From Streptomyces beijiangensis (lineage in GTDB: Bacteria; Actinomycetota; Actinomycetes; Streptomycetales; Streptomycetaceae): a DNA stretch of 45,573 nucleotides. Shown in pieces: positions 26,384 to 34,282 of the stretch (position 1 is the stretch's first letter; every line of letters begins with the position of its first letter). The stretch lies in contig NZ_JAFLRJ010000149.1 in the NCBI RefSeq assembly GCF_017315755.1, forward strand, positions 1 to 45,573, written 5' to 3'. Both the position numbers and the translations under genes were made by a program. The notes beneath the pieces are model-generated. The model was not told the DNA's origin. It did not search any database and worked only from the letters and a program-made list of their open reading frames with translations.

Positions 26384-26957
26384 GCGCTGCCTGCGGGGCG
26401 GCCCGTCGGTAGAGCGGGGCGAAGGAGATCAGCAGGAGCACCGCGCCCAGGGGGATGAGGTCCTTGTCCGCGAAGGGCAGAGTGGTGTCGATCAGTACGA
26501 GGACCGGGGCCCACGGCTTCAGCGTGCGGCGGGTGGCCAGTTGGACGACCAGGATGAGCTGGCCGACGAAGAACAGCATCGGGCCGAAGCTGTAGAAGGC
26601 GGGCTCGATGCCCGGAACCCCCTGGATCTTCGTGAAGAGGTCCTCCATCGCACCCCGGTCGGCCGACATGAAGCCCACCACGATGTCGATCACGAACTGC
26701 CCGCCCACCGCCACGACTCCGGCGGTCCCGGCCCAGAATCCGACGGCGGCCAGTCGGCCCCGGCCGGCGATGGCGCGCATCTCAGCGAAGCCACGGACGA
26801 AGAACGCCAGCGCCCCGAGGAAGCAGAGGTGGCCGGTGGTCCAGGCGAGGCCGGGGCCGTGGCTGCCGTCCAGTCCGTCGAGGATGCGGATGATGCCGTA
26901 GGCGCCCATCAGGACCGGGGCGGCGACGAAGGCGGAGCGGGGTATTTGCATGGACAT
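26325..26957 (-). CDS. Polytopic membrane protein, function unknown
   Basis: 210 residues with about five hydrophobic segments (near 8-25, 40-58, 68-92, 122-142 and 155-180). ATG at 26957, with ATG at 26951 as alternative; no strong ribosome-binding site. It lies 132 bp downstream of the ECF41-type sigma gene on the same strand and may be its target. Genes beside ECF41 sigma factors more often encode oxidoreductases or decarboxylases, so this partner is unusual. No conserved catalytic motif is visible. Confidence 0.75.
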   Translation of the reverse strand: MSMQIPRSAFVAAPVLMGAYGIIRILDGLDGSHGPGLAWTTGHLCFLGALAFFVRGFAEMRAIAGRGRLAAVGFWAGTAGVVAVGGQFVIDIVVGFMSADRGAMEDLFTKIQGVPGIEPAFYSFGPMLFFVGQLILVVQLATRRTLKPWAPVLVLIDTTLPFADKDLIPLGAVLLLISFAPLYRRAAPQAALSPRLYAAVQAAPCDGDGA

Positions 26958-27089
26958 GACGCTAGGGCGGCGCCAGGGGTCGGGGTATCGGGTGAAGACC
27001 CTGACGCCACCCTGAAGTTGATCAGTGCGTACCCCTGGGGGTTCAGCTCGGCTGGGACTTGAGGTGGTGGAACAGGGCGGGCGGGGGCG

Positions 27090-27983
27090 TCAGTCGGTGA
27101 GGTGGAGCGAGGCGGTGATCGCGGGCAGGCGGTCCGGGTCCGAGATGAGGTTGATCTCGGCGACCCTGCCGTCCGCCACCGTGAACGACATGACGGAGAC
27201 GGGGCGTCCGTCGACGGCCGTGAACAGGCCCACCGCGCCGTTGATGAGGACCAGGCGTGCATGCGGTGCGTGCCGCGAGAAGGTGATGGCGCCGCTCGCC
27301 ACGGTTGTCGCTCCCCGTACCAGCTTCGACAGCGCGTCCGGGTCGGAGCCCGCGTCCACGCGGAAGACGATGTCCGGGTCCAGGACCGAGACCAGCGCCT
27401 CGAAGTCGCCGCCGCGTGCCGCCGCCATGAACGCCTCGACCACCTCGCGCTGACGCGTCTGGTCCGGGTCGGGGGACGGGGCCGAGCCCTCCACCTTGTG
27501 ACGGGCGCGGCTGGCGAGCTGGCGGGTGGTGGCAGGGGTGCGGTCCACGATCGGGGCGATGTCGTCGAAGGGGACGGCGAACATGTCGTGGAGTACGAAG
27601 GCGAGACGTTCGGCGGGGGGAAGGGTCTCCAGGACGACGAGCAGCGCCAGTCCGACCGCGTCCGCCTGGAGCACCTCCTGCTCGGGGTCGACCGCCGGGG
27701 CGTCGAGACGGCTGACCACGGGGTCGGGGACGTGCGTGTCCAGGAGGTCCTCACGGAGGGCCTTGCGGGTACGGAGCATGTCCAGGCAGACCCGGCCCAC
27801 GACCGTCGTCAGCCAGCCGGGGAGGTTCTGCACCGAGGAGAGGTCCGTACGGTCGGCCCTGAACCAGGACTCCTGGACCGCGTCTTCAGCCTCGGCGATC
27901 GAGCCGAGCATGCGGTAGGCGACCGCCCTGAGATGGGTGCGGTTCTCCTCGAAGCGCTCGGCCAGAAGATTCTTCTCGTCCAC
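27090..27983 (-). CDS. ECF41-type RNA polymerase sigma factor (SigJ-like)
   Basis: 297 residues; GTG start with GAAGGA upstream. Region 2 (R-A-V-A-Y-R-M-L-G-S-I-A-E-A-E-D-A-V-Q-E) and region 4 (L-P-P-A-E-R-L-A-F-V-L-H-D-M-F) are followed by a SnoaL-like C-terminal domain of about 110 residues. The domain has D-G-R-P and a final S-D-P-D-R-L matching the ECF41 NPDKL motif. In this group the C-terminal domain controls activity in place of a separate anti-sigma factor. The small membrane protein gene 26 bp upstream may be in the same transcript. Confidence 0.9.
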   Translation of the reverse strand: MDEKNLLAERFEENRTHLRAVAYRMLGSIAEAEDAVQESWFRADRTDLSSVQNLPGWLTTVVGRVCLDMLRTRKALREDLLDTHVPDPVVSRLDAPAVDPEQEVLQADAVGLALLVVLETLPPAERLAFVLHDMFAVPFDDIAPIVDRTPATTRQLASRARHKVEGSAPSPDPDQTRQREVVEAFMAAARGGDFEALVSVLDPDIVFRVDAGSDPDALSKLVRGATTVASGAITFSRHAPHARLVLINGAVGLFTAVDGRPVSVMSFTVADGRVAEINLISDPDRLPAITASLHLTD

Positions 27984-28009
27984 CTGTCACATTCCTTCGT
28001 CGGGATCCG

Positions 28010-28282
28010 TCAGTGCTGCGTACGGACGGAAACGGGCTGCTCGCAGGTACGGGACTGACCCGAGCAGAGGTGGTCCTCGTTCGGGGGCGGGTCGTCGAGT
28101 GCGGTCCAGCCCACTACGGCTGCCCATCCGGCCCAGAGGACGAACGCGACGCAGGCCGTCATCGTCGCCCAGAGCGCGGTCCTCTTGAGCGTACGGCGGT
28201 CCTTCGCCGGGCCGGGGGTCGCCCGATCCCGGAGCGCGCTCGGTCTGCTGCCCGTGTGGCGTCCGGTGTAGCGCTCGCTCAT
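28010..28282 (-). CDS. Small single-pass membrane protein
   Basis: 90 residues: a basic cytoplasmic head (R-H-T-G-S-R-P-S-A-L-R-D-R), one membrane helix (about 38-58, W-A-T-M-T-A-C-V-A-F-V-L-W), and a short outer tail with two cysteines (D-H-L-C-S-G-Q-S-R-T-C). The ribosome-binding site is weak. It stands just upstream of the ECF41-type gene on the same strand. No family recognised. Confidence 0.55.
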   Translation of the reverse strand: MSERYTGRHTGSRPSALRDRATPGPAKDRRTLKRTALWATMTACVAFVLWAGWAAVVGWTALDDPPPNEDHLCSGQSRTCEQPVSVRTQH

Positions 28283-28410
28283 GCCGTCGTGGTCATCTCG
28301 TCCGTGGTGCGGGCATCGTCGACTCCACCGTACGGGCGCCCGGGATCAGCCCGTGGGCTTACGTCCTCAGGCCAATGTCCCGCCGCAGGTCAGATGGTTA
28401 CGCTCGGCCC

Positions 28411-29571
28411 ATGGCGATGACGCGAGAGCAACAGGGACGGGTTCGGACCGTACTGGCGTGGTGCGGGGCGCTGCTCTATCCGCCGCTCATGATCGCTGCG
28501 GTGCCGGTCGGACCGACATTCCGCTCCGACGGCTCGGTGGTCGTCCTCGCGGGCGCCCTCACGGTCCTGTGCGTCGGGCTGCTGCGGCGCAGGCCGCTGG
28601 TGGCTCTGGTGCTGCTGCTCCTCGGGTCGGCCGGCGCGGGGGCGTCGCATTCCGTCTGGGCGGTCACATATCTGCTGCTGTTTGTGGACGACGCCGCCGT
28701 CGCGTACATCGTGGCGACCCGGTCGCGTCGCACCGGGATCGTGGCCGTCGTCCTCACCTTCCTCGTGCAGCTCTTCAACACCTCTCGGGACAGCTCTCCC
28801 CTGAGCTCCGCCGCGATCCCGGCGCTCGCGCTCCTCGCCGCCTGGCTGCTCGGCTACTCGGTCCGTGAGCGCCGGGAGCATACGGCGGAGCTGGCCGCGC
28901 GGGCCTCTGAGCAGGCCGTCACGGCCGAACGGCTGCGTATAGCAAGGGAGTTGCACGACATGATCGCCCACAGCATCGGGGTCATCGCCATTCAGGCGGG
29001 CGTGGGCAGCCGGGTCATCGACACCCAGCCCGCCGAGGCCCGCAACGCGCTCACCACCATCGAGGCCACCAGCAGGGAGACCCTCGCCGGGCTGCGTCGC
29101 ACGCTGGGCGCGCTGCGCCGTACCGACAGGGGTGCGGGCGACGGCGGTGGCGAATCCGTACCCCTCGATCCCACCCCCGGGCTCGCCGACCTCGACCGGC
29201 TGATCGCGTCCACCCGGGACGCGGGGGTGCGCGCCGACGTCGAGTGGCTCGGCGAGCGGCGCGAACTGGCCGCCGACATCGATCTGGCCGCGTTCCGGAT
29301 CGTCCAGGAGGCGCTCACCAATGTCGTACGGCACGCGGGCACCCGGGAGTGCAGGGTGACGGTCGACGCACGCGATCCCGCGGAGCTCGCCCTGTCCGTC
29401 GTCGACGAAGGCAAGGGCGGCCTGGTGTCCACCACCGGCTTCGGGCTCATCGGGATGAGGGAGCGAGTGGCCCTGCTGGACGGCGAGTTCACGGCGGGCC
29501 CGCGTCCGGAGGGCGGGTTCCGGGTGGCTGTACGGCTGCCGGTGCCCGCCGGGATCGAGGTCGGCCGATGA
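28411..29571 (+). CDS. NarL-type sensor histidine kinase
   Basis: 386 residues from the ATG at 28411 (a second ATG at 28417). Four to five membrane segments in the first 150 residues, a coiled linker, then the HisKA_3 phosphoacceptor R-I-A-R-E-L-H-D-M-I-A-H-S with its histidine near 202. The HATPase region has Q-E-A-L-T-N-V-V-R-H-A and G-F-G-L-I-G-M-R-E-R. It phosphorylates the response regulator encoded next, whose start overlaps its stop (ATGA). No extracellular sensor domain is seen, so it may sense membrane state. Confidence 0.92.
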   Translation: MAMTREQQGRVRTVLAWCGALLYPPLMIAAVPVGPTFRSDGSVVVLAGALTVLCVGLLRRRPLVALVLLLLGSAGAGASHSVWAVTYLLLFVDDAAVAYIVATRSRRTGIVAVVLTFLVQLFNTSRDSSPLSSAAIPALALLAAWLLGYSVRERREHTAELAARASEQAVTAERLRIARELHDMIAHSIGVIAIQAGVGSRVIDTQPAEARNALTTIEATSRETLAGLRRTLGALRRTDRGAGDGGGESVPLDPTPGLADLDRLIASTRDAGVRADVEWLGERRELAADIDLAAFRIVQEALTNVVRHAGTRECRVTVDARDPAELALSVVDEGKGGLVSTTGFGLIGMRERVALLDGEFTAGPRPEGGFRVAVRLPVPAGIEVGR

Positions 29572-30236
29572 CGGCGATCCGTATCGTCCTCGCCGACGAC
29601 CAGCCCCTGGTCCGCTCGGGGCTCCGCGTGCTCATCAACGACACCCCGGGGATCGAGGTGGTCGGCGAGGCGGGCACGGGCGCCGAGGCGGTCGAACTGG
29701 CCGCGTCCGTCGCCCCCGACGTCGTCATGATGGACATCCGTATGCCCGGCATGGACGGCATCGAGGCCACCCGCCTGATCACTGCCGCCGGCGCGACCCC
29801 GCACGTCCTGGTCCTCACGACCTTCGACGACGACGAGTACGTCTACGCCGCCCTGCGCGCGGGCGCCTCCGGCTTCCTGGTGAAGGACATGGCCCTGGAA
29901 GAGATCATCGGCGCGGTCCGGGTGGTCGCCGCGGGCGACGCCCTGATCGCGCCGAGCGTCACCCGCCGCCTGATCGGCGAATTCGCGTCCCGCCCCGAAC
30001 CGGCCCCGCCCGGACGGGAGTTGAACGCCATCACCGAGCGCGAACGCGAGGTGCTCGCACTGGTCGGCCGGGGTCTGTCGAACTCGGAGATCGGCGACCG
30101 CCTGCACATCACCGTCGCCACGACGAAGTCGCATGTGGCCAGACTGTTCACGAAGCTGGACGCGCGCGACCGCGTCCAGCTTGTGATCATCGCGTACGAG
30201 ACGGGACTGGCGGTCCCGCCGCGCGGCGGCCGATGA
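29568..30236 (+). CDS. NarL/LuxR-type response regulator
   Basis: 222 residues. The receiver has the acidic pair D-D-Q near residues 10-12, phosphoacceptor in M-M-D-I-R-M-P-G (near 55), T-T-F-D-D and the K-D motif. The C-terminal LuxR helix-turn-helix begins L-N-A-I-T-E-R-E-R-E-V-L-A-L-V and contains S-N-S-E-I-G-D-R-L. It pairs with the kinase upstream. It converges on the second PA14/FN3 gene with only 12 bp between stops; a regulatory link to that gene is possible but not shown. Confidence 0.93.
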   Translation: MTAIRIVLADDQPLVRSGLRVLINDTPGIEVVGEAGTGAEAVELAASVAPDVVMMDIRMPGMDGIEATRLITAAGATPHVLVLTTFDDDEYVYAALRAGASGFLVKDMALEEIIGAVRVVAAGDALIAPSVTRRLIGEFASRPEPAPPGRELNAITEREREVLALVGRGLSNSEIGDRLHITVATTKSHVARLFTKLDARDRVQLVIIAYETGLAVPPRGGR

Positions 30237-30248
30237 GCCGATGAGCGG

Positions 30249-32228
30249 TCAGGCCTTGGGCGGGAGGATCTCCCAGGCCGCGCCGGGCGCGGACTCCCTG
30301 CCGTCCGCGTACACGGCGCTCACCCAGTAGAAGTGGGTGGTCCCGGAGCCGGCGGCGGTGTCCATGTACGTGGTGTCCGTGAACGGGTCGGCGGTCAGCT
30401 TCTCGTACGTGAGCGTCGTCGGGTTCCAGCGGTAGACGCGGTATCCGGTCGCGTCCTGGACCGGCTGCCAGTCGAGGCGGATCGCGGTGCCGCCCTCGTC
30501 GCTCATCGCGCTCGCCGTGACCGGGGAGCCCTCGGGAGTGGCGACGGACGGGGTGAGGTCCAGCTCGGTGACGACCGCGACGTTCGCGTCGCCGGTCCAC
30601 TTGAAGCTGGAGTTGCCGGACTGGTCGATCGCGTCGACGAAGTAGCAGACCTCTTCACCGTCCGGCAGCCTGTCGTCGAGGTACGACGTGGTGGCCGGGG
30701 AGAGGAAGTCGTACTGGCCGGCGGAGCAGACCTGCTCGCCGGGATCGCCGATCACCTCGCCGCGGTAGATCTCGTAACGCTTGAGATCCGCCTCGGTGTT
30801 GGCGTTCCAGTGCAGGACGATGCCGTACTCGGTCGCCTCGGCCCGCAGCCCGGCGACCGGTGCGGGCGGGGTGCGGTCCTCGCCGAGCGTGGTGACGGTC
30901 ACGGGGGCGGAGGCGAGTGACTCGTCGCCGGTGTCGTCGTACCCCTTCACCACGTAGTGGTACGTGGTGTTCATGGCCGCCGAGGTGTCGGTGCAGACGG
31001 ACGGCTCGCGGGAGTACGCGCACTTCACGGGCTCGGCCGTCGTGTCCACGGGGAGCGTCGTCGACCGGTAGACGTGGAAGGCGAAGTAGTCGCCTCCGGT
31101 GGCAGCGTCGGTCGCCCAGTTCAGGACGACCTTGCCCGTCGCGGGCACGGCGGTGACGTTCCGGGGCGCGGCGACGAGACGGCGGGCCTCGACGCTGTGT
31201 GCGTCGTACTGCGAGAAACGGCCGGCCCCGTCCCTGGACGAGACCCGGTACGACCACTTCACCGACCGTGCGACTTTGGTGTCGGTGTAGGACCCGGTGC
31301 TCTTGGTGGAGAAGTAGGCGTTTTCGCCGTGGTCGTCGAGGCGCACGATGTCGTACATGACAGCCCCGGGCACGGGCTTCCAGGCCAGCGCGATGCCGGC
31401 GTCCGTGCCCTTGGCGGTGAGGCCGGTGGGGCTGGTGACCGCGTACGTGGTGATGGGCAGGTCCGCGGTGCCGGTGGATTCGCGGCCGGCCTTGTCGTAG
31501 GCGCGGACCTCGTAGTAGTAGGTGCTGCCCGGCATGGACGGGACCTGGGCGAAGGAGGTGCCGGTGGTCTGGGCGACCCTGGTGAAGGCGGTGGAGCCCT
31601 TGAGGCGCCGGTAGACGCGGTAACCGGCGAGGTCCATCTCCTTGTTGGCGGCCCACGAGACCCTGGCCTGCGCGGTGGCGTTGTCGAGGACGGCCTTGGC
31701 GCCGGTGGGGGTCAGGGGTGCGGTCTTGTCGACGGTCGCCGAAGTGCGGGGTGCGTAGGCGAATTTGACGTTCGCGGAGCCCGTCCAGGCGACGAAGTCG
31801 ACGCGGAGGGTGTGGGTGCCCTTGGGGACGGTCAGGTTGACGGTCTTCTTCTGTGTGGTGGAGACGTTCTTCCACACGTCCATCTTGCGTACGCCGTCGA
31901 GGTAGACCCGTATGCCGTCGCGCACTTCGGTGGTGAGGGCGAAGGGGCCGCCGGAGCCGAAGTTGCGGGTGGTGGCCCAGCGGACGGTGAAGTTGTCCTT
32001 GGGGAGGGTGACTCCGGCCGGGTCGCCGGTCCCGTAGTTCTCGCTGATGGACGAGTCGCAGACGGTCCTCTTCGGCGTACCGCTGAAGGAGGTGTTCGCG
32101 TAGTACGTCGCCTTCCACCCGCCTGCCGCGCAGTTCACGGTGGTGGCGGCTTGGGCGGTGGCAGGCAGGGCGAGGCCCGCTGCGAGCGCTGTCGCGGTCA
32201 GCAGGGCAGCGCTAAGACGCTGAGGCAT
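30249..32228 (-). CDS. Secreted PA14-like and fibronectin type III repeat protein (copy 2)
   Basis: 659 residues. Sec signal peptide MPQRLSAALLTATALAAG... ending ...A-T-A-Q-A-A. The N-terminal sandwich shares long blocks with the protein at 7831-10203, for example D-V-W-K-N-V-S-T-T-Q-K-K-T and S-A-T-V-D-K-T-A-P-L-T-P, plus a first FN3 repeat (M-D-L-A-G-Y-R-V-Y-R-R-L) of the same origin. About five FN3-like repeats follow, with different later repeats from copy 1. No enzyme domain is seen. No clear ribosome-binding site precedes the ATG. Confidence 0.85.
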   Translation of the reverse strand: MPQRLSAALLTATALAAGLALPATAQAATTVNCAAGGWKATYYANTSFSGTPKRTVCDSSISENYGTGDPAGVTLPKDNFTVRWATTRNFGSGGPFALTTEVRDGIRVYLDGVRKMDVWKNVSTTQKKTVNLTVPKGTHTLRVDFVAWTGSANVKFAYAPRTSATVDKTAPLTPTGAKAVLDNATAQARVSWAANKEMDLAGYRVYRRLKGSTAFTRVAQTTGTSFAQVPSMPGSTYYYEVRAYDKAGRESTGTADLPITTYAVTSPTGLTAKGTDAGIALAWKPVPGAVMYDIVRLDDHGENAYFSTKSTGSYTDTKVARSVKWSYRVSSRDGAGRFSQYDAHSVEARRLVAAPRNVTAVPATGKVVLNWATDAATGGDYFAFHVYRSTTLPVDTTAEPVKCAYSREPSVCTDTSAAMNTTYHYVVKGYDDTGDESLASAPVTVTTLGEDRTPPAPVAGLRAEATEYGIVLHWNANTEADLKRYEIYRGEVIGDPGEQVCSAGQYDFLSPATTSYLDDRLPDGEEVCYFVDAIDQSGNSSFKWTGDANVAVVTELDLTPSVATPEGSPVTASAMSDEGGTAIRLDWQPVQDATGYRVYRWNPTTLTYEKLTADPFTDTTYMDTAAGSGTTHFYWVSAVYADGRESAPGAAWEILPPKA

Positions 32229-32442
32229 GAAGGGTGAGCCCGCTCTGGTGAGAGGAATGAGAGGAGGAATGAGAGAGGGGGGATACCGGAGCGTATGGCG
32301 GCGGCAGGTGTGAGGGGAGCGTGAAGACGATCACGGATCCATCACAAAGCCGTCTGCTCTGCGGTTCTCGCCCGCGCAGTCCTTCTGTCAGCCCTTCGGG
32401 CAGTCCTTCCGGGCGTCCTTCTGTCAGCGGCCGCTCGGCCTG
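32229..32442. other. Intergenic region with short direct repeats
   Basis: About 210 bp between the PA14/FN3 start and the LuxR-type stop. It carries the copy 2 promoter and repeats such as GTCCTTCTGTCAG (32379-32391, 32415-32427). No gene seen. Confidence 0.5.
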
Positions 32443-32459
32443 TCAGCGGCCGCTCGGCC
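32422..32459. repeat. 19-bp tandem duplication at the LuxR-type gene stop
   Basis: TGTCAGCGGCCGCTCGGCC occurs twice head to tail (32422-32440, 32441-32459); the second copy contains the gene's stop codon at 32443-32445. Probably a recent slippage. Confidence 0.85.
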
Positions 32460-33423
32460 CCAGAATCCCCGACTGGGCGATCAGATAGCCGAGTTGGGCG
32501 CGGCTGTTGGCGCCCAGTGCGGCGGAGAGCTTGGCGACGTGCGAGCGGCAGGTCCGTACGTTCATGCCGAGCCTGCGGGCGATGGCCTCGTCGACATAGC
32601 CCTCCACGAGGAGCTGGGCGATGGAGCGCCGTACGCCGGAGATCCCCTCGGGGGTCGGGTCGTACGGGATCTGCTCCTGCAGCGGGACCGCGCGCCGCCA
32701 GAACTGCTCGAAGACCTTGACCAGGTACTCGACCATGCCCGGGTGGCGGAGTTCCAGCGCGACCTGGCGGTCGTCCGTGGCGGGGATGAACGCCACCGTG
32801 TGGTCGAAGATCATGAGGCGCTCGATGAGCTCCTCCAGGGTGCGTATCTCCACCTTGCCGTCGGCTATCCGGTCCACATAGGTGAGCGTGCCGCGGCTGT
32901 GCCTGACGGTGTGCTGGTAGAGGGTCCGCATGCTCACGCCGCGGTCGACCAGCGGCTTGCCCCGCTCCAGGGCCTGGGTGAGCTCGTGCTCGCTGCGGGC
33001 GCCCCCCGGCTGGATCGTGAGCACCTCGGTGTGGCACTCGGCGGTGGCGAGATCCAGTGCCGCGTTGATCCGGTCAAACCCTTCCAGAACGGTAATGGCG
33101 TGGGTCGGCGCCGGGTTCTGTGCGCTGATCGCCATGAACGGCTCGAAAGCATCGGTCAGTTCGACGGAGAGTCGTCTACGGTCCTGGATCTCACGTTCGA
33201 TCGGATGGAGCCGCTGCGTGAGCGCTGCGGCCGGAGTGACCGGCCGGAGCCATGTGGCGTCGTCGGGGTCGGGGTGGAGCAGTGCGAACTCCAGCAGGCA
33301 GGGAGTGCTCTCGACTTCGCCGCGGGAGATCCGTCCGACGCTCAGGGCGCTGGCGTAAAGCCGTGCTCCCTCATCGCACAAAGCGGTGATGGGGTGGGGA
33401 TGTGTCTCGTTTGTGTAGTTCAT
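32443..33423 (-). CDS. LuxR-type transcriptional regulator of the DLGWG locus
   Basis: 326 residues from the ATG at 33423 (GGTGGAG upstream); the ATG at 33429 is too close to that site. The N-terminal 230 residues resemble a TrmB/PLD-like sensor region (T-I-Q-P-G-G-A-R-S-E-H; L-Y-Q-H-T-V-R-H-S; T-V-A-F-I-P-A). The C-terminus is a LuxR helix-turn-helix (I-A-Q-L-L-V-E-G-Y-V-D-E-A-I-A-R-R-L-G-M-N-V-R-T-C-R-S-H-V). It has no receiver domain. It is divergent from the repeat-peptide gene across a 120-bp shared promoter region, so local control is likely. Confidence 0.85.
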   Translation of the reverse strand: MNYTNETHPHPITALCDEGARLYASALSVGRISRGEVESTPCLLEFALLHPDPDDATWLRPVTPAAALTQRLHPIEREIQDRRRLSVELTDAFEPFMAISAQNPAPTHAITVLEGFDRINAALDLATAECHTEVLTIQPGGARSEHELTQALERGKPLVDRGVSMRTLYQHTVRHSRGTLTYVDRIADGKVEIRTLEELIERLMIFDHTVAFIPATDDRQVALELRHPGMVEYLVKVFEQFWRRAVPLQEQIPYDPTPEGISGVRRSIAQLLVEGYVDEAIARRLGMNVRTCRSHVAKLSAALGANSRAQLGYLIAQSGILGPSGR

Positions 33424-33543
33424 TGGCATTTCTCCACCCCCCAGGAACATGAATGTGCAGGAACATGATGCATCGCTCCTGTGGCCTTGACGTGCCTGAA
33501 TGAGCCATCGTCTCTTAAGACGCGGGGGAGAGGAATCCATCAA

Positions 33544-33846
33544 GTGAGGACGAAGCCGGCTATGAAGAAGAAATTGCTTCGCTCGGTGCTTGCGGTTGCT
33601 TTCTCCGCAACTGTGCTTTTCGGGGCAGCGACCACCGCGGACCTCGGCTGGGGGAGCTCGCAGGCAGCAGGCCCGCCTGACCTCGGCTGGGGCAGCGTGC
33701 AGGCGGCAGGCCCGCCGGACCTCGGCTGGGGATTCGCGCAGGCGGCTGACCCGTCGGACCTCGGCTGGGGCAGCGTGCAGGCAGCGGGACCTTCGGACCT
33801 GGGCTGGGGCATTGCTCCTGCGACTTCGACCTCCGCAGACGCATGA
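33544..33846 (+). CDS. Sec-exported peptide of five tandem DLGWG units
   Basis: 100 residues from the GTG at 33544 (GAGAGGA upstream); ATG at 33562 gives 94. A classical signal peptide (MKKKLLRSVLAVAFSATVLF...) ends T-T-A, and predicted cleavage leaves the mature chain starting exactly at the first repeat. The 68-residue mature part is DLGWGSSQAAGPP, DLGWGSVQAAGPP, DLGWGFAQAADPS, DLGWGSVQAAGPS and a last unit DLGWG plus an 11-residue tail. The invariant DLGWG and the variable spacers suggest a multi-core precursor or repeat-built surface peptide. The stop overlaps the next start (ATGA). No known family recognised. Confidence 0.8.
   Translation: MRTKPAMKKKLLRSVLAVAFSATVLFGAATTADLGWGSSQAAGPPDLGWGSVQAAGPPDLGWGFAQAADPSDLGWGSVQAAGPSDLGWGIAPATSTSADA
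33640..33834 (+). repeat. Five 39-bp tandem coding repeats (DLGWG)
   Basis: Units begin at 33640, 33679, 33718, 33757 and 33796, exact 39-bp period, with GACCTCGGCTGGGG nearly invariant at each start (last copy GACCTGGGCTGGGG). High identity between units allows copy-number change by recombination. Confidence 0.92.
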
Positions 33847-34166
33847 CAGTCCCGCCGGACGACAGAGTCTTCCAGCGCGAGATGGCCGTGGCCTATCGCT
33901 CCGGATGGCACTTCATCGACCTTGCCACGGCCATCCCCCACCGTGGTGACTCGTTGATGGTCACCCTGTTCGGGGAGCCGATCGTCGTCGTACGCGAAGA
34001 GGACGAGGACGTCCGCGCCTACCGCTGTCTTCGCAAGCCCAGGGGCGCCCCACAGCCCGTGCGCTGTGCCATCAGGTACGGCATGGTTTTCGTCAATCTT
34101 GACCGGCGCGATCACGAACTGATCGAGCCGAGTCCCAAACAAGCCATCACCCCCCGCAGCGCCTGA
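33843..34166 (+). CDS. Degenerate Rieske-fold protein lacking cluster ligands
   Basis: 107 residues, ATG overlapping the peptide stop, no ribosome-binding site of its own, so it depends on coupled translation. The first 60 residues follow the N-terminus of Rieske oxygenases (Y-R-S-G-W-H-F-I-D-L-A; G-E-P-I-V-V-V-R-E-E-D-E-D-V-R-A-Y). Where CXH and CXXH should bind [2Fe-2S], it reads C-L-R-K-P-R-G and C-A-I-R-Y-G, then M-V-F-V-N-L-D as after a normal Rieske domain. Both histidines are gone and the loop is shortened. A scaffold or peptide-binding role is more likely than electron transfer. Confidence 0.7.
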   Translation: MTVPPDDRVFQREMAVAYRSGWHFIDLATAIPHRGDSLMVTLFGEPIVVVREEDEDVRAYRCLRKPRGAPQPVRCAIRYGMVFVNLDRRDHELIEPSPKQAITPRSA

Positions 34167-34209
34167 AGCGATTCCCCCGTCGTTGTAGATCGCTCAGGTG
34201 CTTCCCCCA

Positions 34210-34252
34210 CACAGCGGCGCCACCGTGACCTGAACACGGTGGCGCCGCTGTG
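34210..34252. terminator. Bidirectional terminator after the DLGWG locus
   Basis: A perfect 18-bp inverted repeat (34210-34227 / 34235-34252) with a 7-base loop, between the converging Rieske-like and PPOX genes. Confidence 0.9.
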
Positions 34253-34282
34253 CTGTCCCCGTGCGTGACGTCCCCGTGCGGG

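Noticed and set aside
33640..33834. Tandem 39-bp repeats as a possible CRISPR array
   Set aside because: The repeats are coding and in frame with a signal peptide, have no unique spacers, and no cas genes are near.
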